NCBI GenBank assembly: GCA_039926025.1
Contig: JBDSXV010000087.1
Location: 1-19,089 of the forward strand
Direction of reading: 5' to 3'
DNA length: 19,089 nt
DNA from: Dokdonella_A sp039926025
GTDB taxonomy: Bacteria > Pseudomonadota > Gammaproteobacteria > Xanthomonadales > Rhodanobacteraceae
This document shows positions 7,889-14,955 of this stretch, piece by piece. A program made the translations under genes and the position numbers. Within the stretch, counting starts at the first letter, position 1, and each line of letters opens with the position of its first letter. The notes below the pieces were generated by a model. The model did no database searches. It worked only from the letters and a program-made list of their open reading frames with translations, and was not told the DNA's origin.

Positions 7889-8443
7889 ATGACCTACGAC
7901 GACTACCAGGAATTCAGCGCGCTCGTCACGCAGCGAAATATCGTCTTCTATTATTTCGGCTATTTCTCGCAGAGCATCACGGCGGCAATGGCGGAGGCGG
8001 TTCGACTGCAGCTGGAAAAAAGTGATGCGGCACCCTCGACGCGGCGGAAGATTTTTTCGTCGTTTGTGGAGATGGCGCAGAACATCACCCATTACTCGCT
8101 CGATTCGCTGAGTCCTGCGGAGCAGCGCAACGATCAGCTCCGCCAGGGTTCGGTGTGCATCGGTCGGGACGGTGACCGCTATTTCCTGCTTTGTTCCAAT
8201 TCGGTGGCGGCCGATCAGGTTGAACTGCTGCGCCAGAAAGTCGAGCCGCTCAAGACCATGAGTCTCGACGACATCAAACGAGCCTATCGAGAGACGTTGC
8301 GCGCGGAGGCGCCGGTTGGCAGCAAGGGAGGAGGGCTCGGCTTCCTGACGCTCGCTCGCGACGCCAGCAGCCCGCTCGAATTTTCATTTGCGCCTTCGGC
8401 GCAATCCGATGCCGTTACGTTCTTTATCAAAGCGACGATCTAA
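7889..8443 (+). CDS. siaB: SiaB-like protein kinase (GHKL-like)
   Basis: A 184-residue cytoplasmic kinase of the SiaB family, expected to phosphorylate the DUF1987 protein and oppose the phosphatase. It has an anti-sigma-factor-like ATP-binding fold: an N-box-like FVEMAQNITHYS (59-70, with Glu61 and Asn65) and a glycine-rich GSKGGGLGFLTLAR (144-157) that would hold ATP. The start at 7889 is chosen because GAGGA lies 8 nt upstream, overlapping the phosphatase stop. In-frame TTG 7874 and ATG 7880 are alternatives, and starting there would overlap the phosphatase gene. Stop and next start are only 4 nt apart, so translation is probably coupled. Confidence 0.85.
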   Translation: MTYDDYQEFSALVTQRNIVFYYFGYFSQSITAAMAEAVRLQLEKSDAAPSTRRKIFSSFVEMAQNITHYSLDSLSPAEQRNDQLRQGSVCIGRDGDRYFLLCSNSVAADQVELLRQKVEPLKTMSLDDIKRAYRETLRAEAPVGSKGGGLGFLTLARDASSPLEFSFAPSAQSDAVTFFIKATI

Positions 8444-8447
8444 GACC

Positions 8448-8852
8448 ATGAATAGCACGCTCCCAGACGATCTTTTCATCCCTGAAGCCGAAGCGTCGCC
8501 CCAGGTCGACTTTCGATTCAGTGAGCACCGCTTGGCGCTCAAGGGCGAGTCCTACCCGGAGAACGCCGCTTCCTTTTACGCGGAGACGATCGAGCGAACG
8601 CGGACGTACCTTGCCGCCCTTGCGGAAGATCAGGTGGTCACGATCGATGTCGCGCTGTCCTATTTCAACAGCTCCAGCACGAAGATGCTGTTCGGTCTGT
8701 TCAGCACGTTCCAGGACGCGTGCACACGTGGTGTCGTGGTGATCCTCAACTGGCACCGCGACGCGGAAGACGACACCATGGAGGAGTTCGGCGCGGAACT
8801 TCACGATGAATATCCATCGCTGCAGTTCAACGACATTCCCGTTGCTCCGTGA
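8448..8852 (+). CDS. siaC: SiaC-like DUF1987 switch protein
   Basis: A 134-residue STAS-like protein of the DUF1987/SiaC family, the partner-switch element of the module. In Pseudomonas aeruginosa the unphosphorylated SiaC binds and activates the SiaD cyclase, and phosphorylation on a Thr of the 'NTSS' loop blocks this (established for SiaC). Here the equivalent loop is YFNSSSTKML (72-81). The canonical acceptor position appears to be Ser75 rather than Thr, with Thr78 three residues on. GESYPENA (33-40) is another family landmark. The start ATG lies 4 nt after the kinase stop with a weak AAGA as its binding site. The last codons overlap the cyclase start (GTGA). Confidence 0.88.
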   Translation: MNSTLPDDLFIPEAEASPQVDFRFSEHRLALKGESYPENAASFYAETIERTRTYLAALAEDQVVTIDVALSYFNSSSTKMLFGLFSTFQDACTRGVVVILNWHRDAEDDTMEEFGAELHDEYPSLQFNDIPVAP

Positions 8853-9577
8853 TTCGCACGGTGCACACCGAAACGGACCTGTTTGAAGCCGAAGAAGCTG
8901 CACTCGCGGCGGCGATTCGGATTCATTCCGCGACTGCTGGAAACGCAGACGCGTATCGGCGCGCACTCGGCGATCTGATCCAGCGCTATGAACGCATGAT
9001 GCGCGAAAGTCGCCGAATGATTCGCCATGGTGATCGCCAGGAGAAAGAACTCAACTCGCTCAACGTCAAGCTTCGCGATCTCGCCGAAGAACTGGACTTC
9101 AAGGCGCGGCATGACGCGCTGACGGGTGAGCTCAATCGTGGCGCGATCATCGAACTGGCCACGCAGATTCTTGCCAGGAGTCCTCTCTCACTCGTGGTTC
9201 TCGATATCGACCTGTTCAAGCGCATCAACGACGAGTACGGACATCCCGTTGGCGATGAGGTCATCGTCGAGCTTGTTCGGCGCATCCGCACGGTGTTGCC
9301 CACCGAGGCGCAGATCGGCCGCGTGGGAGGCGAGGAATTCACGGTATTGCTGTCGCGCTACTCCATTGATTCAGCGCTACGGTTGGCGAACGAGATGCGT
9401 CGCGTGATCGCCGATCAGCCATTCGAGTTTGCCGGCGGAATTCACGTCACTGCGAGCTTTGGCGTCAGCGCGAGTGCGATGGGGTCCGACTTCGCTCAAG
9501 TCTATGCGCGCGCCGATGCGGCGCTGTACGAGGCGAAACGAGCGGGTCGCAATGCGGTGCGGGAAGCCAAGCGCTAA
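8849..9577 (+). CDS. siaD: SiaD-like GGDEF diguanylate cyclase
   Basis: A soluble 242-residue diguanylate cyclase making c-di-GMP from GTP. The N-terminal ~85 residues are helical with a charged coiled-coil-like stalk (about 45-85), where SiaC docks in the Pseudomonas homologue. The GGDEF domain begins at DALTGELNR (89-97). DIDLFKRIND (119-128) holds metal- and GTP-binding residues and the active-site signature is GGEEF (160-164), so it is predicted active. The inhibitory I-site RxxD, expected just before it, reads PTEA (151-154), so product inhibition at that site looks absent. It starts with GTG, overlapping the switch-protein stop by 4 nt, and ends the operon. A T6 tract follows at 9584-9589 without a good stem. 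Confidence 0.92.
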   Translation: MIRTVHTETDLFEAEEAALAAAIRIHSATAGNADAYRRALGDLIQRYERMMRESRRMIRHGDRQEKELNSLNVKLRDLAEELDFKARHDALTGELNRGAIIELATQILARSPLSLVVLDIDLFKRINDEYGHPVGDEVIVELVRRIRTVLPTEAQIGRVGGEEFTVLLSRYSIDSALRLANEMRRVIADQPFEFAGGIHVTASFGVSASAMGSDFAQVYARADAALYEAKRAGRNAVREAKR

Positions 9578-9804
9578 GGCGGGTTTTTTGGAATCCATCG
9601 CGGCGGTCAAAGCGGCGCGCGCAATGGGATCGATGTTCCTCCGCAAGGATGCGCTTACCATGTGACGACCTGGCTGCAATACCTGCGCACGCATGTCCGG
9701 GTAGCAGCTGTCGTTTTTCGGTCGCTTTACCGTCGCATTGAAACCTGACAATCCCCCGCACAGGGTATCCGCCGCAATGATGCGGCCATCAGGGAGAAAA
9801 CCAC
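9578..9804. promoter_or_regulatory. Intergenic region and ribosome binding site before the PHP-domain gene
   Basis: This 227-bp spacer separates the cyclase operon from the secreted PHP protein. It ends with GGGAGA 9 nt before the GTG start at 9805, a good Shine-Dalgarno. A GCCGC-AATGAT-GCGGC hairpin (9771-9785) sits just upstream in the probable leader. A TTGAAA at 9738 could be a -35 hexamer, but no convincing -10 is spaced from it, so the promoter is unassigned. Confidence 0.4.
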
Positions 9805-12546
9805 GTGCTGAAGCGTTCCTGGATCGGGCCGGCATTTGCCGGCCTTTTTGCGTTGTCGTGCTCACTCGTCACGGCTGCTGAACTTGCCCACCCGGATCAT
9901 GCCGAATTCGATGCCACGCTCGAAGCATCGTATCGCGCCAAGAATGCACACTGGCCGATCGCTCTGAACTTCACCTATCCTTTTGCGCGCGACGCAACGT
10001 CGGCTGCGTGGCTGCTCGATGCCGTGAATCAGGAGGGGATGGTCGTACGCAGCTGGAAAGGCATCACGCCGCTGCAGGCACGACACGCGCGCGTCGAACT
10101 CGTGTGGGATGGGCGCGGAGAATCCGGCGCTCAGCTTGCGGATGGCTACTACAGGCTGCGGCTGCGCGCAACGCCGACGGTCGACGTTGCGAGCGACTCG
10201 CGCGCGTCGATCGATCAGCGGATCGCCAGCGCGTTTGCTTCGTTCCCCTACGAAATCGAGGAACAAGCCCTCGACGTGATCGTCGGCGAGGTGGAGCCAG
10301 CGCGTGTGGCGACGATGCTGCCGTTGGGCGTGGGTGCGTCATCGACCGATGCGCTGGCGCCGCATGCCAAGTCGGCTCCGGCACCCGGCAGTCTTCCTTA
10401 CACCCTCTACTACGGCAACCTGCATAGCCAGACCAATCACAGTGATGGTGGCGTCCCGCTTGCCAGCTGCAAAGGCGCGGAAAATCCGCAGGCCGGCGTC
10501 TACGGTCCGACCGATGCCTACACGATGATGCAGAACCAGGCTGGCGGCGATTTCCTGCTGACCTCCGAACACAATCACATGTTCGACGGATCGACCGGCA
10601 CCAACGCGTCGGCGAATCCGACGACCGCGATCAATCTCTTCCACAGCGGCTTGCAGCTGGCGAGCAACTACCGTGCAGCGCATGCGTCGTTCCTTGCGCT
10701 CTACGGGTTGGAGTGGGGCGTGATCAGCAACGGCGGCCATCTCAACATTCTCAACGTCGATGCCTTGGCGGAATGGGAATCCAATAGCAGCGGCCAGCTC
10801 ATTGGCGAGGTGAACACGCCCAAGAGCAACTATGCATCGCTGTACCAGAGCATGAACCAGCACGGCTGGATCGGCATGTTCAATCATCCGGCGACCAGCG
10901 GGCAGTTCGTCATCGGCGGCACTGCGCTCGCGTACGATGCGACGGGCAATGACGTCATGGTGCTGGCCGAGGTGTTGAACAGCTCGGCGTTCTCGACCAA
11001 CACGACGCAAACCGAGACCAGTCGCAGCAGTTATGTGGGCGCCTGGAACATTCTTCTGGAACGCGGCTACCACGTCGCGCCGGCGAGTGACCAGGACAAC
11101 CACTGCGCGAACTGGGGTCTCAGCTTCACGAATCGAACGGGCGTGCTGATGCCGACAGGCACGGCGCTGACACCGGCGAATTTCTACGATGCGCTGCGCG
11201 CGCGCCGTACCTTCGCAACGGAAGACAAGGCCGGGCAAGTCGTGCTCACGGCGAACAACCACGTGATGGGCGAGACGTTTGCCAACAGCGGCGCGCTGAC
11301 CCTGACCGCAAACTATGCGAGCACCAACGGGCAGACCGTACAGCGCCTGCAGTTTTTCGAAGGCGTGCCCGGAAGCAACGGGACGGTGGCGCAGCTCACG
11401 GAAGGCAATGGCAGCTACACGTTCACGCCGGCCAACGGAAGTCATTTCTACTATGCGTTGATCACGCAGGCCAACGGGCTGCGTTTGTGGTCGGCGCCAG
11501 TATGGGTGAATCAAGCTGCCTCCGGCGACACGACGCCTCCCACGGTCAGTGCCGGTGAGTCCGGCAGCAGCGGCACGATCACATTGTCGGCGACTGCTTC
11601 GGACAATGTCGGCGTGACCCTGGTCGAGTTCTCGGTCGATGGCGTGTTGAAAGGAAGCGATGCCGGTTCGCCGTATTCCGTGACGTTGAATTCGGCGACG
11701 CTGGCAAATGGCAGCCACAGCCTCACTGCGAAAGCCTATGACGCCGCCGGCAACAGCAAGACATCGACCGCCGTCAGCTTCAACGTGACCAATGCAACCC
11801 CCGACACCACGCCACCCACGGTGAGTGCGAGCGAAAGCGGTACCAGCGGCAGCATAACCCTGTCGTCGACGGCGTCCGACAATATCGGTGTCACCAAGGT
11901 CGAGTTTTCGATCGATGGCGCGCTCAAGGCCACGGATACCACATCGCCGTATTCGGTAACGTTGGATTCGGCCACGCTTGCCAATGGAAGCCACAGCCTC
12001 GCTGCCAAGGCGTATGACGCGGCAGGAAACTCTGCCACGTCGATTGCGGTGGCGTTCTCCATCAACAATAGCGGAACGCCTGTCGAGCGCATAACCAATG
12101 GCGGATTCGAGTCCGGGACGGGCAGCTGGACGGCATCCAGCGGAGTCATCACGAGCGACTCGACGTATCCGGCACACGCCGGCACATGGAAAGCATGGCT
12201 CGACGGTTACGGATCGGCGCATACGGACAGCGCGTATCAGTCAGTGGCGATTCCGGCCACGGCGACCATCGCCACGCTGAGCTTCTGGGTCCGCGTGGAC
12301 AGCGACGAGACCAGCACGACGGCTGCCTACGATACGCTGAAGGCGCAGCTTCGAAATTCCGGCAACACCGTTCTTGCGACACTCGCCACCTATTCGAATC
12401 TCGACAAGGGAAGCAGCTACGTACAGCACACGTTCGATGTCAGCGCCTACAAAGGCCAGAGCGTGCGCGTGTATTTCGAGGGAACCGAAGGCTCGCAGAT
12501 AGCGACCTCATTCCTGATCGATGATGTTTCGTTGAAAACGCAGTAA
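9805..12546 (+). CDS. Secreted PHP/CehA-like protein with two Ig repeats and a C-terminal carbohydrate-binding-like domain
   Basis: A 913-residue exported protein; the GTG start has a strong ribosome binding site. A signal peptide (MLKRSWIGPAFAG...LVTAAE) ends near residue 25. Residues ~195-480 resemble the PHP metallophosphoesterase fold of CehA/McbA-type proteins: GNLHSQTNHSDGG (204-216), LTSEHNH (252-258), GLEWG...GH (301-312), FNHP (359-362) and ASDQDNH (427-433). The first motif has Gln209 where the HxH pair normally has its second His. Then come two 92-residue Ig-like repeats beginning DTTPPTVSA at 575 and 667, and a jelly-roll-like C-terminus (NGGFESGTGSW...DDVSL, ~768-910) of the carbohydrate-binding kind. 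The substrate is unknown; phosphoester or nucleic-acid hydrolysis is family-level inference. A 13-bp hairpin follows the stop. Confidence 0.82.
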   Translation: MLKRSWIGPAFAGLFALSCSLVTAAELAHPDHAEFDATLEASYRAKNAHWPIALNFTYPFARDATSAAWLLDAVNQEGMVVRSWKGITPLQARHARVELVWDGRGESGAQLADGYYRLRLRATPTVDVASDSRASIDQRIASAFASFPYEIEEQALDVIVGEVEPARVATMLPLGVGASSTDALAPHAKSAPAPGSLPYTLYYGNLHSQTNHSDGGVPLASCKGAENPQAGVYGPTDAYTMMQNQAGGDFLLTSEHNHMFDGSTGTNASANPTTAINLFHSGLQLASNYRAAHASFLALYGLEWGVISNGGHLNILNVDALAEWESNSSGQLIGEVNTPKSNYASLYQSMNQHGWIGMFNHPATSGQFVIGGTALAYDATGNDVMVLAEVLNSSAFSTNTTQTETSRSSYVGAWNILLERGYHVAPASDQDNHCANWGLSFTNRTGVLMPTGTALTPANFYDALRARRTFATEDKAGQVVLTANNHVMGETFANSGALTLTANYASTNGQTVQRLQFFEGVPGSNGTVAQLTEGNGSYTFTPANGSHFYYALITQANGLRLWSAPVWVNQAASGDTTPPTVSAGESGSSGTITLSATASDNVGVTLVEFSVDGVLKGSDAGSPYSVTLNSATLANGSHSLTAKAYDAAGNSKTSTAVSFNVTNATPDTTPPTVSASESGTSGSITLSSTASDNIGVTKVEFSIDGALKATDTTSPYSVTLDSATLANGSHSLAAKAYDAAGNSATSIAVAFSINNSGTPVERITNGGFESGTGSWTASSGVITSDSTYPAHAGTWKAWLDGYGSAHTDSAYQSVAIPATATIATLSFWVRVDSDETSTTAAYDTLKAQLRNSGNTVLATLATYSNLDKGSSYVQHTFDVSAYKGQSVRVYFEGTEGSQIATSFLIDDVSLKTQ
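11527..12078 (+). repeat. Two tandem 276-bp units encoding Ig-like domains
   Basis: Units 11527-11802 and 11803-12078 are in-frame tandem copies (92 codons each) with strong DNA and protein similarity: the 'SPYSVTL.SATLANGSHSL.AKAYDAAGNS' block is nearly identical in both. They encode surface-type Ig folds in the PHP protein and mark an internal duplication. Confidence 0.85.
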
Positions 12547-12558
12547 GCGCATGAGGCG

Positions 12559-12588
12559 TCTCGCGGGCAGGTCCGCCTGCCCGCGAGA
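12559..12588 (+). terminator. Strong hairpin after the PHP-protein gene
   Basis: TCTCGCGGGCAGG (12559-12571) pairs perfectly with CCTGCCCGCGAGA (12576-12588) over a TCCG tetraloop, 13 nt after the stop codon. No T-tract follows on either strand, so it may act as a 3'-end stabiliser or a Rho-assisted terminator rather than a canonical one. Positions 12589-12761 show nothing further. Confidence 0.55.
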
Positions 12589-12730
12589 ACGTCGACGACA
12601 GCCAAGGAACCTGCTCACGCCTGCGTCAACGATGAACGCGGCCTTTTTTCCGCGACGTGATGGCCGAATCGTTGCGCGCTCACCGCCCAATGGCGAGTGC
12701 AGGAATCGGATGCTTCTCTGGGCTGCGTCG

Positions 12731-13043
12731 ATCCGCCGCGGTCGACGGATAGACGCATTCGTCACGGCTGCGTCGACGACCTGGCCAGATCGGCCTTGTG
12801 CGTGAACAGCCAAATGAAATCGCTGGTCAGCTGGCCGCTCGGGTTTCTGCTCAGCGAGGTTCAGAGACCTGCGGAGGCGTGGCAACCGACGCACTTCCCG
12901 GTGTTGACGTTGGAAGTCTCTGACCGAATCGGCACGGCCTGCTGATTGTGCGCAAGCCACTGGCCATCCGAACGCGCGATGTTGTTCGGCAGCGCTTCCG
13001 CGTTGCACGCCGACTGCACGCCGTGCGGGAAATATGTTTCCAT
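12731..13043. repeat. Direct repeat copy A (cytochrome 3' end plus trailing hairpin)
   Basis: This block aligns with 18781-19089 in the same orientation, covering the C-terminal coding region, the stop and the downstream palindrome. Here the palindrome is degenerate (ATCCGCCG-CGGT-CGACGGAT, 12731-12750, one mismatch). Similarity ends just past the palindrome. Confidence 0.7.
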
Positions 13044-13278
13044 CGGGATGCCAGTGAGGAAGACCGGCGACGGATTTCTTCCCGACTTGATCTCGATAGC
13101 GTCCTGCAGTCCGGCACTCCACGGCGTTGGTTTGACCGACGGATCGGTCGGCCATAGCGTGTCGATGAGCTGGCTGGACTGCCGCGCCAGGTTCGCCTTG
13201 TGCAGCGCGTCCTCGGCCTGGTTGTTGAGCGCGATCCTGTGGTGGGGGATCGGGATTGCGCGCGCCGCCTGCGTCGTC
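12762..13278 (-). pseudogene. Decayed C-terminal part of a c-type cytochrome-like protein
   Basis: The minus-strand frame encodes QLIDTLWPTDP, PTPWSAGLQDA, METYFPHGVQSACNAE (Met at 13043), then one haem motif CVGCH and SAGL. It is then broken by a TGA at 12861-12863. Without that stop it runs in frame for 33 more codons (TSLS...SGQLT.DF.WLFT.KA.LA) to TGA 12762. The neighbour at 18815-19089 encodes the same C-terminus with Tyr at the stop position. The N-terminal part is lost: homology fades near 13280, beside a GGGGTCAGGCTGATTTTTCC sequence, and the divergent delta-60 gene starts at 13369. No start codon, signal peptide or ribosome binding site is evident. A premature stop plus a missing N-terminus argue for a pseudogene. 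The frame stays open to 13466, but that extension overlaps the next gene. Confidence 0.75.
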
Positions 13279-13298
13279 GGAAAAATCAGCCTGACCCC
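13279..13298. repeat. Possible RAYT/REP-type 'GGGGTCAG' sequence
   Basis: On the minus strand this reads GGGGTCAGGCTGATTTTTCC, resembling the GGGGTCAGnnn-T-rich termini often found in repetitive elements of gammaproteobacteria. It lies at the point where the pseudogene's homology ends, so it could mark a rearrangement junction. Recognition is from memory and is weak. Confidence 0.3.
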
Positions 13299-13368
13299 GT
13301 TGGCAGTTGGCGCCGCCAACCTGCGTATTGATGAACCATGGGAGCCTTCGTTCCCGCGGAGATCCGTC

Positions 13369-14922
13369 ATGAACTCACGGAAACATACTCGGACTTGGGC
13401 CTCGTCGGCTCTGGGCGTGTTGGCGCTTGGCCTCGGCTGTGCCGGGATGCCTGCGTTTGCGACCAACTACGACGGCAGCCTGGACACAAGTCTCTCACCA
13501 CTTCTTGTTCCTCCCTTTGCCGGCATCCCCGGGCTCTTCCGCTATGCAGTGGATCTTGGCGGTGGCGGCAATTACGCCGATGCCGATAGCGCGGCAGCCG
13601 TGGCGGTGCAGGTCGATGGAAAGTTCGTGGTCGCCGGTTTCTCCTGGAACAACTACCTGGGTACCGACCAGAACGCCTGCGTGATCCAGCGCTTCAACTT
13701 GGACGGGTCCATCGACAGCGGGTTCGGGAGTGCGGGGCGGGTGGTGCAGAATTTCAATCCGTCCGGCGGCCAGAACGATTGTTTTCTCTCGTCCGTGGCA
13801 CTTCAGGGCGACGGCAGGATTGTGGTCGCGGGCAACCTCGCCGACAGCAGCCATGGCGAGCGTGCACTGATCGAACGATTCAACGCCGATGGAAGCCCCG
13901 ACGTCAGCTTCGCTGGTGCTGGCTACTATGTCGTGCCGAACCACAACACAGCGTTCGCCGCTGTGAAGGTGGATCTCTCCGGCCCGATTTATGTTGCCGG
14001 GCGTGGCTCCGGGTTCTATCCGCCTTACACCGACAATGATTTCTACTTCGCCGTATTCAGCGCAAGCGGCACCCTGACCCAGGAATTGACGACCTTCTTT
14101 GATCTGGGTGCCGACAAGGACGACCGCGCCAATGCGATGGTTTTCGAAAGCAATTCCGGATTGCCCAGGATATACCTCGTCGGTAACGCCAACAGCGCGC
14201 CGTACGGTGATCAGGCCCACCATCAGTGCGCCATCGCGGCCTATGTCTATTCGCTCAACGATGGCGGCTTTGTTTCGGACACTTCATTCAGCGGCGACGG
14301 CGCGACCAACTTCGATATTCTCGGCCAGCACAACGAGGGTGACACCTACTGCCGGGCCGCGGTGGCGCGCACCGGAGGTGGACTCGTCGTCGGCGGCGAG
14401 ACCTACTTCGTCAGTACATTTTCGCTGCCCGCCGGTCTGGCCAGCTGGTTCGCCTTGGCCGAGATCGACGGCGCTGGAAATGTCACTGCCCATGGCAGCG
14501 AATTGGTGTTCCAGACGGGTGCCTATCCAGGGATCTACAACGGCATCTTCGGCATGGCACGCGAAGCCGGAGGCAAGATCCTGGTGACCGGCTACGCCGG
14601 CACCGATGATGCGAACCGGCAGCCCTCCGATGCCGGTGTGATCCGCCTCAATACCGATTTCAGCCGCGATGCGAGCTTCGGGACCGTTACCACAGATCAC
14701 GGAGTTACGATCCTCAGCCTGGATGGGCAGGGTGGTCTGTTTACGCAGCAGCGTGAATGGACCACGGCGCTCGCCCTCGACAATCAAGGTCGCATCGTGC
14801 TGGTTGGCGAGCGCTCATACCTGATCAACAATGTCCCAGGCAATTACGATTGGCTGATCTCGCGGCTCAACACGTCGGATGTGATTTTCCGCGACGGTCT
14901 GGATGGTGTGGTGCCCGACTGA
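13369..14922 (+). CDS. Secreted delta-60 repeat (beta-propeller-like) protein
   Basis: A 517-residue exported protein. The ATG at 13369 has GGAGAT 5 nt upstream and opens a signal peptide (MNSRKHTRTW, hydrophobic core, MPAFA about residue 31). Earlier in-frame starts would run through the neighbouring pseudogene. Delta-60-type units (a 'DGKFVVAG...IQRFN.DGS.D.GFG..G' pattern) are clear at ~78-124 and ~143-186, and weaker copies follow (ILVTGYAG, RIVLVGERS). These repeats build propeller-like extracellular folds of unknown binding function. The C-terminus DVIFRDGLDGVVPD resembles the IFxDGFE tail of many secreted Xanthomonadales proteins, possibly a sorting signal (recalled). It converges with the kinase/TPR gene 33 nt downstream; no terminator is evident between them. 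Confidence 0.82.
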   Translation: MNSRKHTRTWASSALGVLALGLGCAGMPAFATNYDGSLDTSLSPLLVPPFAGIPGLFRYAVDLGGGGNYADADSAAAVAVQVDGKFVVAGFSWNNYLGTDQNACVIQRFNLDGSIDSGFGSAGRVVQNFNPSGGQNDCFLSSVALQGDGRIVVAGNLADSSHGERALIERFNADGSPDVSFAGAGYYVVPNHNTAFAAVKVDLSGPIYVAGRGSGFYPPYTDNDFYFAVFSASGTLTQELTTFFDLGADKDDRANAMVFESNSGLPRIYLVGNANSAPYGDQAHHQCAIAAYVYSLNDGGFVSDTSFSGDGATNFDILGQHNEGDTYCRAAVARTGGGLVVGGETYFVSTFSLPAGLASWFALAEIDGAGNVTAHGSELVFQTGAYPGIYNGIFGMAREAGGKILVTGYAGTDDANRQPSDAGVIRLNTDFSRDASFGTVTTDHGVTILSLDGQGGLFTQQREWTTALALDNQGRIVLVGERSYLINNVPGNYDWLISRLNTSDVIFRDGLDGVVPD

Positions 14923-14955
14923 AAGCGGTGCGGAGATCGAAGTCGACCTGCCTAG

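Noticed and set aside
9571..9590. Intrinsic terminator after the cyclase
   Set aside because: There is a T6 tract, but the preceding bases form only a 3-bp stem.
10339..12222. 627-codon minus-strand frame
   Set aside because: Antisense to the PHP/Ig gene; the apparent repeats in it mirror the Ig repeats of the real gene.
12861..12863. Selenocysteine codon
   Set aside because: The intact copy has Tyr here, no SECIS-like hairpin was seen and the gene is truncated at the other end.
12946..13368. Long N-terminal extension of the delta-60 protein
   Set aside because: It is antisense to the cytochrome pseudogene and precedes a good signal peptide and ribosome binding site at 13369.
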